A DNA stretch of 33,566 bases, taken from Sunxiuqinia dokdonensis. Lineage in GTDB: Bacteria > Bacteroidota > Bacteroidia > Bacteroidales > Prolixibacteraceae. The notes under the pieces were generated by a model. It did no database searches and had not been told where the DNA came from. It was given only the letters and a program-made list of their open reading frames with translations. Position numbers and translations under genes: made by a program. Shown piece after piece: positions 1 to 7,607 of the stretch. Every line of letters begins with the position of its first letter. Within the stretch, counting starts at the first letter, position 1. Location of the stretch: the NCBI RefSeq assembly GCF_001270965.1, contig NZ_LGIA01000175.1, positions 1 to 33,566 on the forward strand, written 5' to 3'.

Positions 1-50
1 TTTTCAACATACTTTTCAACAACGTCCCAAGAGCGTGTAGAAAATAGTCC

Positions 51-94
51 GGCCTGCCCAGCTTCCCCCCTCGTCACCGCTTCGCTAAGACGAG
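51..94. repeat. GC-rich dispersed-repeat remnant, left copy
   Basis: The 159 bp before the toxin gene hold no gene. They contain GGCCTGCCC (51-59) and, at 78-94, a 17-mer that matches 880-896 at 15 of 17 positions (core TCGCTAAGA). The two copies lie in the same orientation on either side of the toxin-antitoxin pair. They look like remains of a dispersed intergenic repeat. Whether it occurs elsewhere in the genome cannot be seen from this window. Confidence 0.35.
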
Positions 95-159
95 CGGGAG
101 TTGGAGGGGTAATCGTTACCCAGCTGGTGAGACGGGCTGCCCAATTGGCGTGTCGTGCC

Positions 160-507
160 TTATTCAAGGTCAAGCACTATTTGAATATTTTCTTTTACTA
201 GATCAATTAGCTCATCGGGTAAAACACCCAGCCTTTTCGTCAATCGTTTATTATCAATCGCTCGTATTTGGTCAATCATAACATCACAAGCCTGATGGAG
301 ATTAGCTGTGCCTTTTTTAAGATGAACCCTTAAAATTTCTGAATCCTTATTTACGTTCGTTGTAATCGGACAAACAATTGTTGATGGGTGTGGAATCTGG
401 TTGAGTAAGTTTGTTTGAATAACCAAAACTGGTCTTGTTTTACCAGGTTCTGTTCCAATCTGTGGATTTAAATCCGCAAGCCAGATTTCAAATTGTCTAA
501 TCAGCAT
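160..507 (-). CDS. MazF/PemK-type toxin (endoribonuclease)
   Basis: This 115-residue protein has the PemK/MazF family layout. The start MLIRQFEIWLADLNP is followed by GTEPGKTRPVLVIQ (residues 18-31), whose conserved R25-P26 pair lies on the RNA-binding loop in this family, then CPITTN (46-51) on the central strand and a DQIRAID segment near residue 80. Length is normal for MazF. Known members cut mRNA at short sequences and are held inactive by the partner antitoxin. The start codon overlaps the end of the antitoxin gene by 11 bp, so the two are probably translationally coupled. No truncation or missing family residue was noticed. The cleavage sequence cannot be predicted. Function assignment by family is firm; activity in this host is inferred. 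Confidence 0.9.
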   Translation of the reverse strand: MLIRQFEIWLADLNPQIGTEPGKTRPVLVIQTNLLNQIPHPSTIVCPITTNVNKDSEILRVHLKKGTANLHQACDVMIDQIRAIDNKRLTKRLGVLPDELIDLVKENIQIVLDLE

Positions 508-730
508 AGTCAGTCTCCTCGAAATCTTTAAGTACAGACATTGAATCCGCTTGAACTAATTCAGATTCCTTTTTAAGTTTTTTCTCAAGAATCTGTTTAC
601 GCTGAACTTTATTATAAAACTCAATCGCTTCGTTTATGTATCGGTTGCGTGGTTTCTTAATCCGGGCAAGTATTTTTTCTGTCTCGCCGAAAACGGAATC
701 GTCTATTTTTAAGGATATTGTTTTCATCAT
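497..730 (-). CDS. Antitoxin, ribbon-helix-helix type, partner of the MazF toxin
   Basis: A 77-residue protein encoded directly before the toxin and overlapping it by 11 bp. The N-terminus (MMKTISLKIDDSVFGETEKIL) has the alternating pattern of a ribbon-helix-helix strand followed by helices, including RNRYINEAIEFYNK (residues 28-41), as in CopG/MazE-like DNA-binding antitoxins. The charged C-terminal part (about residues 45-77, ending in acidic FEETDYAD) probably wraps the toxin. Antitoxin-first order is standard for type II modules. Two consecutive ATG codons begin the gene; the first (730) was used. A promoter with an overlapping palindrome sits just upstream and fits autorepression. Sequence identity to a named antitoxin family was not established. 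Confidence 0.8.
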   Translation of the reverse strand: MMKTISLKIDDSVFGETEKILARIKKPRNRYINEAIEFYNKVQRKQILEKKLKKESELVQADSMSVLKDFEETDYAD

Positions 731-740
731 GTTTTATTTG

Positions 741-778
741 GATATCACAAAGGTATATCTTTTTAGTATGTTGTTCAA
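741..778 (-). promoter_or_regulatory. Promoter and candidate operator of the toxin-antitoxin pair
   Basis: On the minus strand TACCTTTG (748-755) matches the Bacteroidota -7 element TAnnTTTG. TTG (776-778) lies 20 nt upstream as the -33 element. An inverted repeat GATAT-N9-ATATC (741-759) spans the -7 box, which is where an autorepressing antitoxin would bind. Confidence 0.65.
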
Positions 779-812
779 GTGTCTCTATCCGTGTTTTCGC
801 TAAATATTCAGG

Positions 813-896
813 CCTGCCCCGATTCAATTGGGGACTACCTGCGCACTCCTTTCCGATAACCATCGGAACAGGCAGTCGCCGCATCGCTAAGATGAG
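813..896. repeat. GC-rich dispersed-repeat remnant, right copy
   Basis: Shares GGCCTGCCC (813-821) and the 17-mer at 880-896 with the stretch at 51-94. Between them are a near-palindrome around CAATTG (about 820-836) and the small hairpin CCGAT-AACC-ATCGG (853-866). The spacing between the shared blocks differs from the left copy, so at least one copy is degraded. No gene is present here. Confidence 0.35.
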
Positions 897-921
897 GGGG
901 AGAAAACCATCTGCGTCGAAA

Positions 922-2082
922 CTAAAAACTCCATTTCAACCTCCCAAAAAGCAGTTGGCCGATATCGCCAAACTCGGTGCTTTGGTCGCCAAAAAACAGT
1001 TGGCCGGTCGCCATCAGCTCCAGGTTGTTTTGCAGGGAGTAAGTTAGCGCCGGGCCAAAGTACCAGGAGCCATCGTTTGGATTGGCGATGCCCGACAGGC
1101 TGGCCGAAAACAGCGGCGTGACGGGGTAGGAGATTTGCCCAAACAGCGAATATTGGGCAAAGGAAAGGTATTTGGCCGAGAGCTTGTTGTTGAAAAACGG
1201 GTCCATCCCTCCGGCTTTGCCCGTTTTGCCGTGGCTGTTGTACAAAACACCGGAATGGATGTACAAGGAACTGGGCAAAGTATAATCGGCCGAAATGGAA
1301 GCTACGGTGGCCGTTTCGGAATTGACCTCATCGTTCTTCGGCATAAAGTGGGTGATTTCGCCCCGGAAGCCAGCACCTTGAATATCGCCGGCCCAGCCTG
1401 TACCCACGATGTAATCGGTGCCCACCCAACCGCCGATCAGCTGGATGTCGTAGTTCCACTGCGAAAAGCGGTAAAGGCCCGCCAGCGCCATTTCATCTTC
1501 GTTCTTCCCGATTTGGTAAACCAATTCTGCCGACGAGGTCATGCCGGTGTAATATTGAATGCGCAGGGCATCGGTTCCCGGGCGTTCCTCATAGTCGAAA
1601 TCAAAATAAGAATACGAATTGAAAACGTCGTTCGGATTCCACACCAGGTTCATGCCCCAGTTTACCCGTTGCCGGCCGGCGGTGATCTGCCAGTTGCCCG
1701 CAACCCAATCCAGGTAAGCGCGGTCGAACATGGAATGCACAAACCAACCGCTGCCCTCGGCGGGGATGAAGGAAAGATCGAGGTAGCCATTGTCTACGTC
1801 AACCACCGACTGATAAGCCGGGTATTCTTTCACCAGGCTGCCAAAAAGCAGGCGGTTGCGCATTTCGGCCACCACAGTGAGTTGGTTGGTGGCATACCAT
1901 TTAAAATTCAAGCGGTTGTGAATGGTGTTGGTGGTCAGACTATTGCTTTCCAGGCCGGGGATTTGCTGCTTGGGTTGATAATACATCAGCAGCTCTTTCA
2001 CATAGCCACTCAGGTACACCGTTTGCTGAGCACCAGCCAGCAAGGGAATTAAAAATCCGAGTAGAAAAAACAGTCGCTTCAT
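922..2082 (-). CDS. Outer-membrane beta-barrel protein, last gene of the Lol-like operon
   Basis: A 386-residue protein with a clear signal peptide (MKRLFFLLGFLIPLLAGAQQ, cleavage after about residue 18). The remainder is rich in alternating aromatic/polar strands and ends in LKWSF; a terminal aromatic residue is typical of outer-membrane barrels. The segment GRQRVNWGMNLVWNPNDVFN (about residues 136-155) resembles the conserved GRQ..WG..NP.DV signature of DUF1302-like porin-type proteins, but family membership is tentative. It overlaps the CAP-domain gene by one base (TGATG). Its place at the end of an operon with an ABC exporter and a LolA-like carrier suggests an outer-membrane end point or cargo acceptor. 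Substrate unknown. A long antisense frame across it is a coding shadow. Confidence 0.8.
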   Translation of the reverse strand: MKRLFFLLGFLIPLLAGAQQTVYLSGYVKELLMYYQPKQQIPGLESNSLTTNTIHNRLNFKWYATNQLTVVAEMRNRLLFGSLVKEYPAYQSVVDVDNGYLDLSFIPAEGSGWFVHSMFDRAYLDWVAGNWQITAGRQRVNWGMNLVWNPNDVFNSYSYFDFDYEERPGTDALRIQYYTGMTSSAELVYQIGKNEDEMALAGLYRFSQWNYDIQLIGGWVGTDYIVGTGWAGDIQGAGFRGEITHFMPKNDEVNSETATVASISADYTLPSSLYIHSGVLYNSHGKTGKAGGMDPFFNNKLSAKYLSFAQYSLFGQISYPVTPLFSASLSGIANPNDGSWYFGPALTYSLQNNLELMATGQLFFGDQSTEFGDIGQLLFGRLKWSF

Positions 2083-2765
2083 CAGTTGGACGGGGTAAAG
2101 CCGTCGGTAAATTCAATGGTGCAGAAATACTTGTAAGTTGGATGCGTATCGGCAGCGACGCCAATTTCGGTAAAGCTGGCGTCCAGAATATTCTTCCGGT
2201 GTCCGCGGTCGACAACCCCATCGTCAATGAGCAGGGAGATAATGGCTAATCTCGGGTTCTCGTAGCCATAAACCAGGTTTTCGGCCAGTTTTGATGTGTA
2301 AGCACCAAAGCGCTTCATGCGCACCTGCGGTGTCCAGCCACTTTTGGTCAGGTGGCCCGTGCCGCCATAAATTTTTTGGTCTTTCACCAGCAGCTCTGCA
2401 GCTGACGAAAGGCCTCGCACGGGAATGAGCGGAGCAACCGACGGAGCCGATTTCATGTCCCGGATACATTCTTCCAGCGCCGCAATGCCTTCGCGGGTTT
2501 TTAGCGGTGCCGATCCGGGCAGGGTGAGCACATCGTCCTTGTAGGCCGAATGCAGCGGTTCGAGGTATTCCGCAGCATAGCGGGATGGGTTGTGCCTGAC
2601 CTTGTTCAGCTCGAGCACAATTTCTTTTTCGTATTGGTCCAGGTAAACCGCTTTTGCCCCGGTGTTGAGTTCGGCGGGCCAAGTGGTTTCGGATTGGCTG
2701 ACTGGTTTTTCCGAAGTGAAAAGCAGTCCGGAGAAAATAAGAATAAGGGTCAAAATTGATTGCAT
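2082..2765 (-). CDS. CAP/SCP-domain secreted protein
   Basis: 227 residues with an N-terminal hydrophobic signal (MQSILTLILIFSGLLFTSEK). The body carries the CAP superfamily pattern: a first helix with EIVLELNKVRHNPSRYA (about 48-64), the GHL segment near residue 139, AENLVYGYENPRLAIISLLIDDGVVDRGHRKNILD (about 162-196; the GHRKNIL motif is diagnostic), and a C-terminal strand YKYFCTIEFTDGF. Bacterial CAP proteins are extracytoplasmic; the biochemical role of most is unknown, though some bind lipids or sterols. It lies 5 bp after the ATPase gene and overlaps the barrel gene by one base, so it is a full member of the operon. A lipid-binding CAP protein would fit an envelope lipid-transport system, but that is inference. 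Confidence 0.85.
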   Translation of the reverse strand: MQSILTLILIFSGLLFTSEKPVSQSETTWPAELNTGAKAVYLDQYEKEIVLELNKVRHNPSRYAAEYLEPLHSAYKDDVLTLPGSAPLKTREGIAALEECIRDMKSAPSVAPLIPVRGLSSAAELLVKDQKIYGGTGHLTKSGWTPQVRMKRFGAYTSKLAENLVYGYENPRLAIISLLIDDGVVDRGHRKNILDASFTEIGVAADTHPTYKYFCTIEFTDGFTPSN

Positions 2766-2770
2766 GCTAT

Positions 2771-3457
2771 TTATTTTTTTCGATTATCACTAATTATTTT
2801 GCCGTCTTCAAGTGTGATCACCCGATGGGCTTTATTGACCACCCGCTGATCGTGCGTGCTAAAGATAAACGTTATTTTTTCTTGCTTATTGAGCTCTTCC
2901 ATGATATTGAGCAGGTTTTCGGTCGATTTGGAATCCAGGTTGGCGGTGGGTTCATCGGCCAGCACAAATTTAGGTTTTGAAGCCAGCGCCCGGGCTACGG
3001 CGACCCGCTGCTGCTGTCCACCCGACAGTTTTGATGGCCGGCTGTCTTCTCGTCCTTTCAGGCCAACCGCTTCGAGCAACTGCATGGTGCGTGCCTCGCG
3101 TTCTTTTTTTGGCCTGCCCTGAAGGTGCATCACAAATTCAACATTTTCTTTGGCGGTCAGCACCGGAATCAGGTTGTAGGATTGGAACACAAAGCCAATG
3201 TTTTTCATTCGGAAGTCGATTAACTGGGACGATTTTAGCTTCCCCAGGTCCGTATCATCAATCCGGATGTTGCCCGAGGTTGGCTGATCCAGTCCACCAA
3301 GCATGTTGAGCAGGGTGGTTTTTCCTGATCCGGACGGGCCGACAATCGCGGTAAATTCACCTTCCTCGATGTTCAGGTCGACGCCATTCACGGCATGAAC
3401 CTCAACTTCGGAATCGTTGTAAGTTTTGAATAGCTCTTTTATTTCGATGATTGTCAT
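2771..3457 (-). CDS. ABC transporter ATP-binding protein, LolD/MacB type
   Basis: The 228-residue ATPase has every expected motif: Walker A GPSGSGKT (40-47), Q-loop Q92, signature LSGGQQQR (144-151), Walker B FVLADE (164-169), D-loop NLD (173-175) and switch histidine H202. It belongs to the LolD/MacB group that powers FtsX-type permeases; these usually extract or push substrates at the periplasmic face instead of moving them through a channel. The frame is open upstream to 3505, but those 16 codons are translated from an 8-bp tandem repeat and give a low-complexity His/Thr peptide. The start at 3457 ([10 protein letters not shown]) matches the normal beginning of the family and was chosen. 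The two permeases are encoded directly upstream in the same operon. Confidence 0.93.
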   Translation of the reverse strand: MTIIEIKELFKTYNDSEVEVHAVNGVDLNIEEGEFTAIVGPSGSGKTTLLNMLGGLDQPTSGNIRIDDTDLGKLKSSQLIDFRMKNIGFVFQSYNLIPVLTAKENVEFVMHLQGRPKKEREARTMQLLEAVGLKGREDSRPSKLSGGQQQRVAVARALASKPKFVLADEPTANLDSKSTENLLNIMEELNKQEKITFIFSTHDQRVVNKAHRVITLEDGKIISDNRKK

Positions 3458-3460
3458 GGC

Positions 3461-3540
3461 TGTATGGTTATGTGGTTGAATTGTTTGATGGTTGTGTGTT
3501 CCCATGGTTAAATGGTTTTATGGTTGAATGGTTATATGGT
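3461..3540. repeat. 8-bp tandem repeat array filling the permease-ATPase spacer
   Basis: Ten consecutive 8-mers with consensus TNNATGGT (plus strand), for example TAAATGGT, TTTATGGT, TGAATGGT, TATATGGT, occupy exactly 80 bp. Units 2, 3 and 5 are diverged. The array fills almost the whole gap between the permease stop and the ATPase start codon. In the minus-strand transcript it reads ACCATnnA over and over and yields a spurious N-terminal extension of the ATPase frame. Confidence 0.75.
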
Positions 3541-3541
3541 T

Positions 3542-4759
3542 TTATTCGGTTCGGATGGCATCAGCTGGATTATATTTTAAAGCTTTTCGAGCAGGGTAAA
3601 GTGAGGCGAGAATCCCGGTTAGGATGACGAGTATCACAATGACAACGACCATCTGAACTTCGACGACCGGATAGACGATGGAGGAATACCCAAAATCTTC
3701 CAGTCCTTGTGCCCAATTAGACAGGTTGATGCCATTTTGCTGGAGTGCGAGCGATGCGCCCAGTCCCAGCATAATGCCGATTGTTCCACCAGTCAGGGTG
3801 AGTAAGATGGTTTCAAACATGAGCATGAGAAACACCCGAAGCTTGCCCATGCCAATGGCCATGAGCATACCAATTTCCTTCACCCGTTCCATCACCACCA
3901 TGAGCATGGTGTTGACAATGCCAAAACCAAGCGACAGCAAGATGATGATAACGAAAATATAGGTATATAAATTCCCGATCTCGTTGAGGTAGCCCAATTC
4001 CGGAGTAAGTTCTTTCCAGTTCAGCACTTCCAGTCCGGAGTGTTGTTCCCGCAAAGCCAGCGTGGTGGAGTTCAGATCGTTTTGGTCGTGTAAATGAATA
4101 ATAATTTCGTGGGCCACACCTTCCGAAAGCATGCTCAGCCGGGCCAAATCCTGGTATCGGACAAACACGTTGGTCTCTTCATACATGCTGTTGGCCGTAT
4201 CAAAAATCCCACAAACGCGGAATGCCCCGCCAGTGAGGTGTCCATCGGCATCCTGCAGGGTGATGACCACTTTTGACTTTAATTTGATTTTTAGCTTTTC
4301 GGACAGTTTTTTGCCAATGACAATCGGGTTGCGGCTGATACTTTCAAAATAATCACCTTCCGTAACATATTCACTCAGGCTGGTAACCTGCTTTTCCTTC
4401 TCAGGAATGATGCCCATGATTTTCACACCGGTTCCGGTTTCGGCCGAGGCAACCATGGATTGAATGGTTATTCGCGGGCTCACGCCATTGATGGTGGGGT
4501 TTTCGCTGAGCTGTTCGGCCAGGTCAAAACCCTTGGGAATGATTTGTCTGATGTCGTAGTTTTTGCGGTATTCCGGATTGTGTATCTGGATATGAGAGGT
4601 TTCGGTTTCAATTCCGGCTTCGAGGCGTTGGTTCATCCAGCCTTTCATAAAGGTAGCGCTAAATACACCGGCAAACATGCCAATGGTAATGGCTGTGATG
4701 ATAATGCCCGATCGGAGGGGATTTCGCCAAATATTTCGCCATGCAACTGAAGGAATCAT
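3542..4759 (-). CDS. ABC transporter permease, FtsX/LolC-E type (second)
   Basis: A permease of about 405 residues with the FtsX/MacB layout: a first membrane segment near residues 15-35 preceded by AWRNIWRNPLRS, a long extracytoplasmic domain (about 40-260), then three C-terminal membrane segments (about 268-292, 313-340 and 365-390) and the closing LYPARKALKYNPADAIRTE, a family hallmark. The VVMERVKEIGMLMAIGM motif before the third segment is typical of LolC/E-like proteins. The frame begins at 4786 with MHYTLNSND, but ATG 4759 (MIPSVAWRN) matches the family start and lies 10 nt after the preceding gene's stop, so it was preferred; the earlier start would overlap that gene by 17 bp. It pairs with the upstream permease as a probable heterodimer driven by the downstream ATPase. 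Confidence 0.9.
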   Translation of the reverse strand: MIPSVAWRNIWRNPLRSGIIITAITIGMFAGVFSATFMKGWMNQRLEAGIETETSHIQIHNPEYRKNYDIRQIIPKGFDLAEQLSENPTINGVSPRITIQSMVASAETGTGVKIMGIIPEKEKQVTSLSEYVTEGDYFESISRNPIVIGKKLSEKLKIKLKSKVVITLQDADGHLTGGAFRVCGIFDTANSMYEETNVFVRYQDLARLSMLSEGVAHEIIIHLHDQNDLNSTTLALREQHSGLEVLNWKELTPELGYLNEIGNLYTYIFVIIILLSLGFGIVNTMLMVVMERVKEIGMLMAIGMGKLRVFLMLMFETILLTLTGGTIGIMLGLGASLALQQNGINLSNWAQGLEDFGYSSIVYPVVEVQMVVVIVILVILTGILASLYPARKALKYNPADAIRTE

Positions 4760-4769
4760 ATCGTTTGAG

Positions 4770-5990
4770 TTAAGCGTGTAGTGCATTAATTAACTTCATC
4801 CGGTTGGCCGAGAAAATAGGGTAGAGGGCAATAACCAGCGTAATGAGGAACACCGTGAGTGCCTGGTGCCAAAACACCGATGGCTCCGTTGAAAAGAACA
4901 TGTAAGGTTCAAAGCCATAATCTTCCATCACCAATGCGGCCTGACCAGTGAGTGGAATGGGGTTTTGAGCCTGGAAGCTGAGTAGCGGAATGCTGATTAG
5001 CAAGCCCGATAGCGCGCCAATCATTCCAATAAAAAGGGTTTCGTAAAAGAGAATCGTAGCCAGCTTGTATCGCTGCATGCCAATGGCGATCATCACGCCA
5101 AATTCACGCCTTCGCTCGGCAATCATCATCATGATGGTTCCTAAAATGCCAAAGCCAATTACAATGTACAGGACCGCTTTCATGATGATTCCGCCTGCCC
5201 GGTCGCTTTCAATTTGTTGTACCATTTCGGGCGACATTTCCTGCCAGCTCATGATCGAATAGGGGGAATTCAGCGTCTCGCGCAGTTTGCGTAAGCTTTT
5301 TTCCAATTCGTTGTTATCTTTTATATTGACAACCAGTGAGGTCAGCCGGTTGTTGGCCGAGAAGAATTCCTGGCAATTTTTCAGTTCCATATATACAATC
5401 ATTTTGTTCAGCTCGGGCGATGCATGTTTGATGATACCGCGAACGGGATATTTCCCGGCTGCACTTATGCCATGGTAGCCTTGGCTGATCATGACCAGTG
5501 TGTCGTTGATTCCGAGCCGGAGATAATCGGCCAGGCCCTCGCCAATCAATAGGCCTTGGTCGTTATCGCTGAGGTAGCTTCCCTGGCGCACATTGTTTTT
5601 TAGGCTGGTGAGCCGGTTTTCCGGCTCCGGAACCGTGCCGACAACCATTACTCCTTTTGTTAATTCTTCGGATGAAGCCAGGGCAAAGGACTCGAGCCGG
5701 GGAATGACAAAATCGACTTCTTCGTTTGCCAGAATCAACTGGTTCAGATCCTGTGACTCTTCAAAGGTGTCGTTGATGCTTTTGCTTTCCCAGTAATTTT
5801 CGTGGTGAACTTGCATCGCCCCCGAGTAGTATTTCACCACCATGTCCACCATTTTTTCATACGAGCCTTCCTGCATCGAAGTCATGTACGCCGAAAGTAG
5901 TACGCCAAAAAAGATGGAAGCCACGGTAATCAGTGTTCGCCGCTTGTTCCGCCAAAGATTCCGCCAGGCTATTTTAAGATTTGTACGCAT
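4770..5990 (-). CDS. ABC transporter permease, FtsX/LolC-E type (first)
   Basis: 406 residues with the same architecture as its neighbour: MRTNLKIAWRNLWRNKRRTL followed by a first membrane segment (about 20-42), a periplasmic region (about 45-270), and three membrane segments near 272-296, 316-340 and 368-395. The motif AERRREFGVMIAIGMQRYKL (about 293-312) corresponds to the LolC/E E-G-x-A-x-G-M segment. It diverges from the second permease in the periplasmic part, which suggests an asymmetric LolCE-like pair. The gap to the LolA-like gene upstream is 97 nt and contains an imperfect stem-loop. True LolCDE delivers lipoproteins to LolA; whether this copy moves lipoproteins or another lipid is not decided by the sequence. 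Confidence 0.9.
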   Translation of the reverse strand: MRTNLKIAWRNLWRNKRRTLITVASIFFGVLLSAYMTSMQEGSYEKMVDMVVKYYSGAMQVHHENYWESKSINDTFEESQDLNQLILANEEVDFVIPRLESFALASSEELTKGVMVVGTVPEPENRLTSLKNNVRQGSYLSDNDQGLLIGEGLADYLRLGINDTLVMISQGYHGISAAGKYPVRGIIKHASPELNKMIVYMELKNCQEFFSANNRLTSLVVNIKDNNELEKSLRKLRETLNSPYSIMSWQEMSPEMVQQIESDRAGGIIMKAVLYIVIGFGILGTIMMMIAERRREFGVMIAIGMQRYKLATILFYETLFIGMIGALSGLLISIPLLSFQAQNPIPLTGQAALVMEDYGFEPYMFFSTEPSVFWHQALTVFLITLVIALYPIFSANRMKLINALHA

Positions 5991-6019
5991 AGGTTATGGA
6001 TTGATGGATTTGATCCTGG

Positions 6020-6082
6020 ATATTTGATTCCGGATACTGGATAGGACGAAAATTCAAGCATCCAGTGTCCAGATTCAAGTAT
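6020..6082. repeat. Imperfect inverted repeat between the LolA-like and permease genes
   Basis: Arms of 23 nt at 6020-6042 and 6060-6082 match as inverted repeats at 19 of 23 positions and enclose a 17-nt loop. The transcript of the operon could fold here into a long hairpin, which might attenuate or stabilise the mRNA between the carrier gene and the permease genes. No T-run follows, so it is not a standard terminator. Confidence 0.55.
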
Positions 6083-6087
6083 CGTAA

Positions 6088-6837
6088 CTATTTCACCCTT
6101 TTCATATTTTGTATCGAAAAAAACGATTCTTCCAACGGGACTTCGAAATCCATCTTGTCAAAGGTCATGATGGTTTTGTGCCCTTCTTTTTCTGCCGGAA
6201 TCATTTCCATACGTGTGGGAATCACCCGATCGTCCATTTGTTTGATATCGGTCAAAATCTCCGTATTCACCAGGAAATCATCTTCATCGTAAAATTCGGC
6301 TTTCAGCCACAGCAGCTCGTCTTTGCTGATCCACATAAAAATCTTTCCCCAAACCACAGCGGCTTCTTCGTTCGGAACCAGTTCAATTTTGTAGCAATCG
6401 TATCCTTCCAGCTTTTCCTCACCAAGCAGCCGATGTTCGTAGTCTTTCACCAGCGACGATTCCTGCACCAGGTCGTCGTTGGTAAAGTCCGAGCCCATCC
6501 ACGACTGCATCATCATCGATGGCGGGATCTTGATCATCCGGTTGATGCTCGGTACCCAGTTCCACATTTCGTTTCTGCGCTTCAAAAAAACCTGTCCTTT
6601 CTCTTTGGCGGGCGCGGTGATCAGAATCAGCGAATATTCGGTTCCGAGGGTCCAGTTTTTCATGGAAATGGTGCGTTCCCATGATGGGCGTTGAATGGTC
6701 ATGGTAAACTCACCAATACTGGAACTGCCACGGAACTTTTCATCGGCCCGGCGCACCAGGTCTTTGATATCGACGGTTTGCGCGGGAAGTGCTCCGGCAA
6801 CAAAAAGAAAGAGTATCACAAATAGGTGGGTTTTCAT
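6088..6837 (-). CDS. LolA-like periplasmic carrier (outer-membrane lipoprotein-sorting family)
   Basis: 249 residues with a signal peptide (MKTHLFVILFLFVAGALPAQ). The mature protein matches the group annotated as outer-membrane lipoprotein-sorting proteins with a LolA-like half-barrel: ADEKFRGSSSIGEFTMTIQRPSWERT (about 31-56), LILITAPAKEKGQVFLKRRNEMWNWVP (about 70-96), and the strongly conserved SMMMQSWMGSDFTNDDLVQES segment (about 107-127). LolA-fold proteins shield a lipid in a hydrophobic cavity and carry it across the periplasm. This longer branch is distinct from housekeeping LolA and is often found next to RND or ABC exporters. It begins 13 nt after the TetR stop and precedes the permease pair, so the operon holds a complete inner-membrane exporter plus carrier. 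Cargo unknown. Confidence 0.85.
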   Translation of the reverse strand: MKTHLFVILFLFVAGALPAQTVDIKDLVRRADEKFRGSSSIGEFTMTIQRPSWERTISMKNWTLGTEYSLILITAPAKEKGQVFLKRRNEMWNWVPSINRMIKIPPSMMMQSWMGSDFTNDDLVQESSLVKDYEHRLLGEEKLEGYDCYKIELVPNEEAAVVWGKIFMWISKDELLWLKAEFYDEDDFLVNTEILTDIKQMDDRVIPTRMEMIPAEKEGHKTIMTFDKMDFEVPLEESFFSIQNMKRVK

Positions 6838-6850
6838 GATGTTGTAGTTT

Positions 6851-7444
6851 TTATTCGTGTTTACTGATCAGTTTAAAACAGGCTTCAATGGTATCTTTCT
6901 CCAGATTTTCAATCGGGAAAAAATCAGGAGCTGTGAGTAGGATTAAGTTTGCTCCCTTGAGCAAACTCGAGATGGCGAATAAGTCTTTATCGGGCGAAAC
7001 ACTGCCTTGCGAAGCAATAAAGCCGCGGATCATTCTCATGACGTCCTTGCCCTTGTCTTCATATTTGGCAGTGTAAGTTTCCAAAATGTGCGGTTGTAAA
7101 ACCAAAGCCGAGTAGAGTTTCCAAAATGCTTTGTTTTTCAGGGTTGAATGAATGCTGGTCTTGATAAACCGAATAAATTCCTTTTCGCTCATGAGACCGT
7201 CCTTATTCATGTCCATGTCTGCATAAATGTTGCTGAACGCCCAATCAAAAATATTTTCGAGAATGTCGTCTTTGCTTTCAAAGTAGTTATAAATCAGTCC
7301 TTTTGATATTCTTGCTTTTTTCGAAATCTGGCTAATGGAGGTGGCATGAAAGCCATGCTCGGCAAACAGCTCAAGGGCTGTCTGCCGAATGTGTGCTTTC
7401 TTCTGCTGTCTGATTTGTTCCAGTTGTTCCGTGCTTCGAGGCAT
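6851..7444 (-). CDS. TetR/AcrR-family transcriptional regulator
   Basis: 197 residues. The N-terminal helix-turn-helix (about residues 14-60: RQTALELFAEHGFHATSISQISKKARISKGLIYNYFESKDDIL) is a textbook TetR DNA-binding domain. The C-terminal all-helical part should bind the inducer and is not conserved enough to name a ligand. It is the first gene of the envelope transport operon. A promoter and an 18-bp near-perfect palindrome lie 16-33 bp before its start codon, so autorepression of the whole operon is likely. TetR regulators ahead of exporters usually sense a transported or membrane-active compound; that is inference here. Confidence 0.92.
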   Translation of the reverse strand: MPRSTEQLEQIRQQKKAHIRQTALELFAEHGFHATSISQISKKARISKGLIYNYFESKDDILENIFDWAFSNIYADMDMNKDGLMSEKEFIRFIKTSIHSTLKNKAFWKLYSALVLQPHILETYTAKYEDKGKDVMRMIRGFIASQGSVSPDKDLFAISSLLKGANLILLTAPDFFPIENLEKDTIEACFKLISKHE

Positions 7445-7459
7445 GACTTATTTTATTTA

Positions 7460-7508
7460 TGACTGAACGTTCGGTCAAAGTTAAAATGAATTTTAGTTTT
7501 TGAAACAA
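7460..7508 (-). promoter_or_regulatory. TetR operon promoter with overlapping operator
   Basis: TGACTGAACGTTCGGTCA (7460-7477) is an 18-bp palindrome with one mismatched pair, a typical TetR-family operator. On the minus strand TAACTTTG (7476-7483) matches the Bacteroidota -7 element and overlaps the operator edge. TTG at 7506-7508 is 22 nt further upstream, slightly longer than usual spacing. Bound repressor would cover the start site. Confidence 0.7.
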
Positions 7509-7534
7509 CTTGATTGTTAAGTGAATGTTAAGAA

Positions 7535-7548
7535 TGACCGATTGGTCA
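7535..7548. promoter_or_regulatory. Second candidate TetR operator
   Basis: TGACCGATTGGTCA is a 14-bp inverted repeat with perfect TGACC/GGTCA arms. The half-site TGACC also occurs in the operator at 7460-7477 as TGACCGAACG on the minus strand. The two sites are 58 bp apart start to start of the shared half-sites, so two dimers could act together. It may also serve the divergent gene. Confidence 0.55.
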
Positions 7549-7607
7549 GTTTTCGAATCTCTTCCCGTTAGTAATATACCAACTGGATAACTGCAAGATT
7601 CCCCAAT

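Noticed and set aside
1135-2052. 305-codon open frame on the plus strand
   Set aside because: It is antisense to the barrel gene, which has a signal peptide, barrel pattern and operon context. The plus-strand product has no recognisable domain.
3458-3505. Longer N-terminus for the ABC ATPase
   Set aside because: The 16 extra codons come from the 8-bp tandem repeat and give a low-complexity peptide absent from the family.
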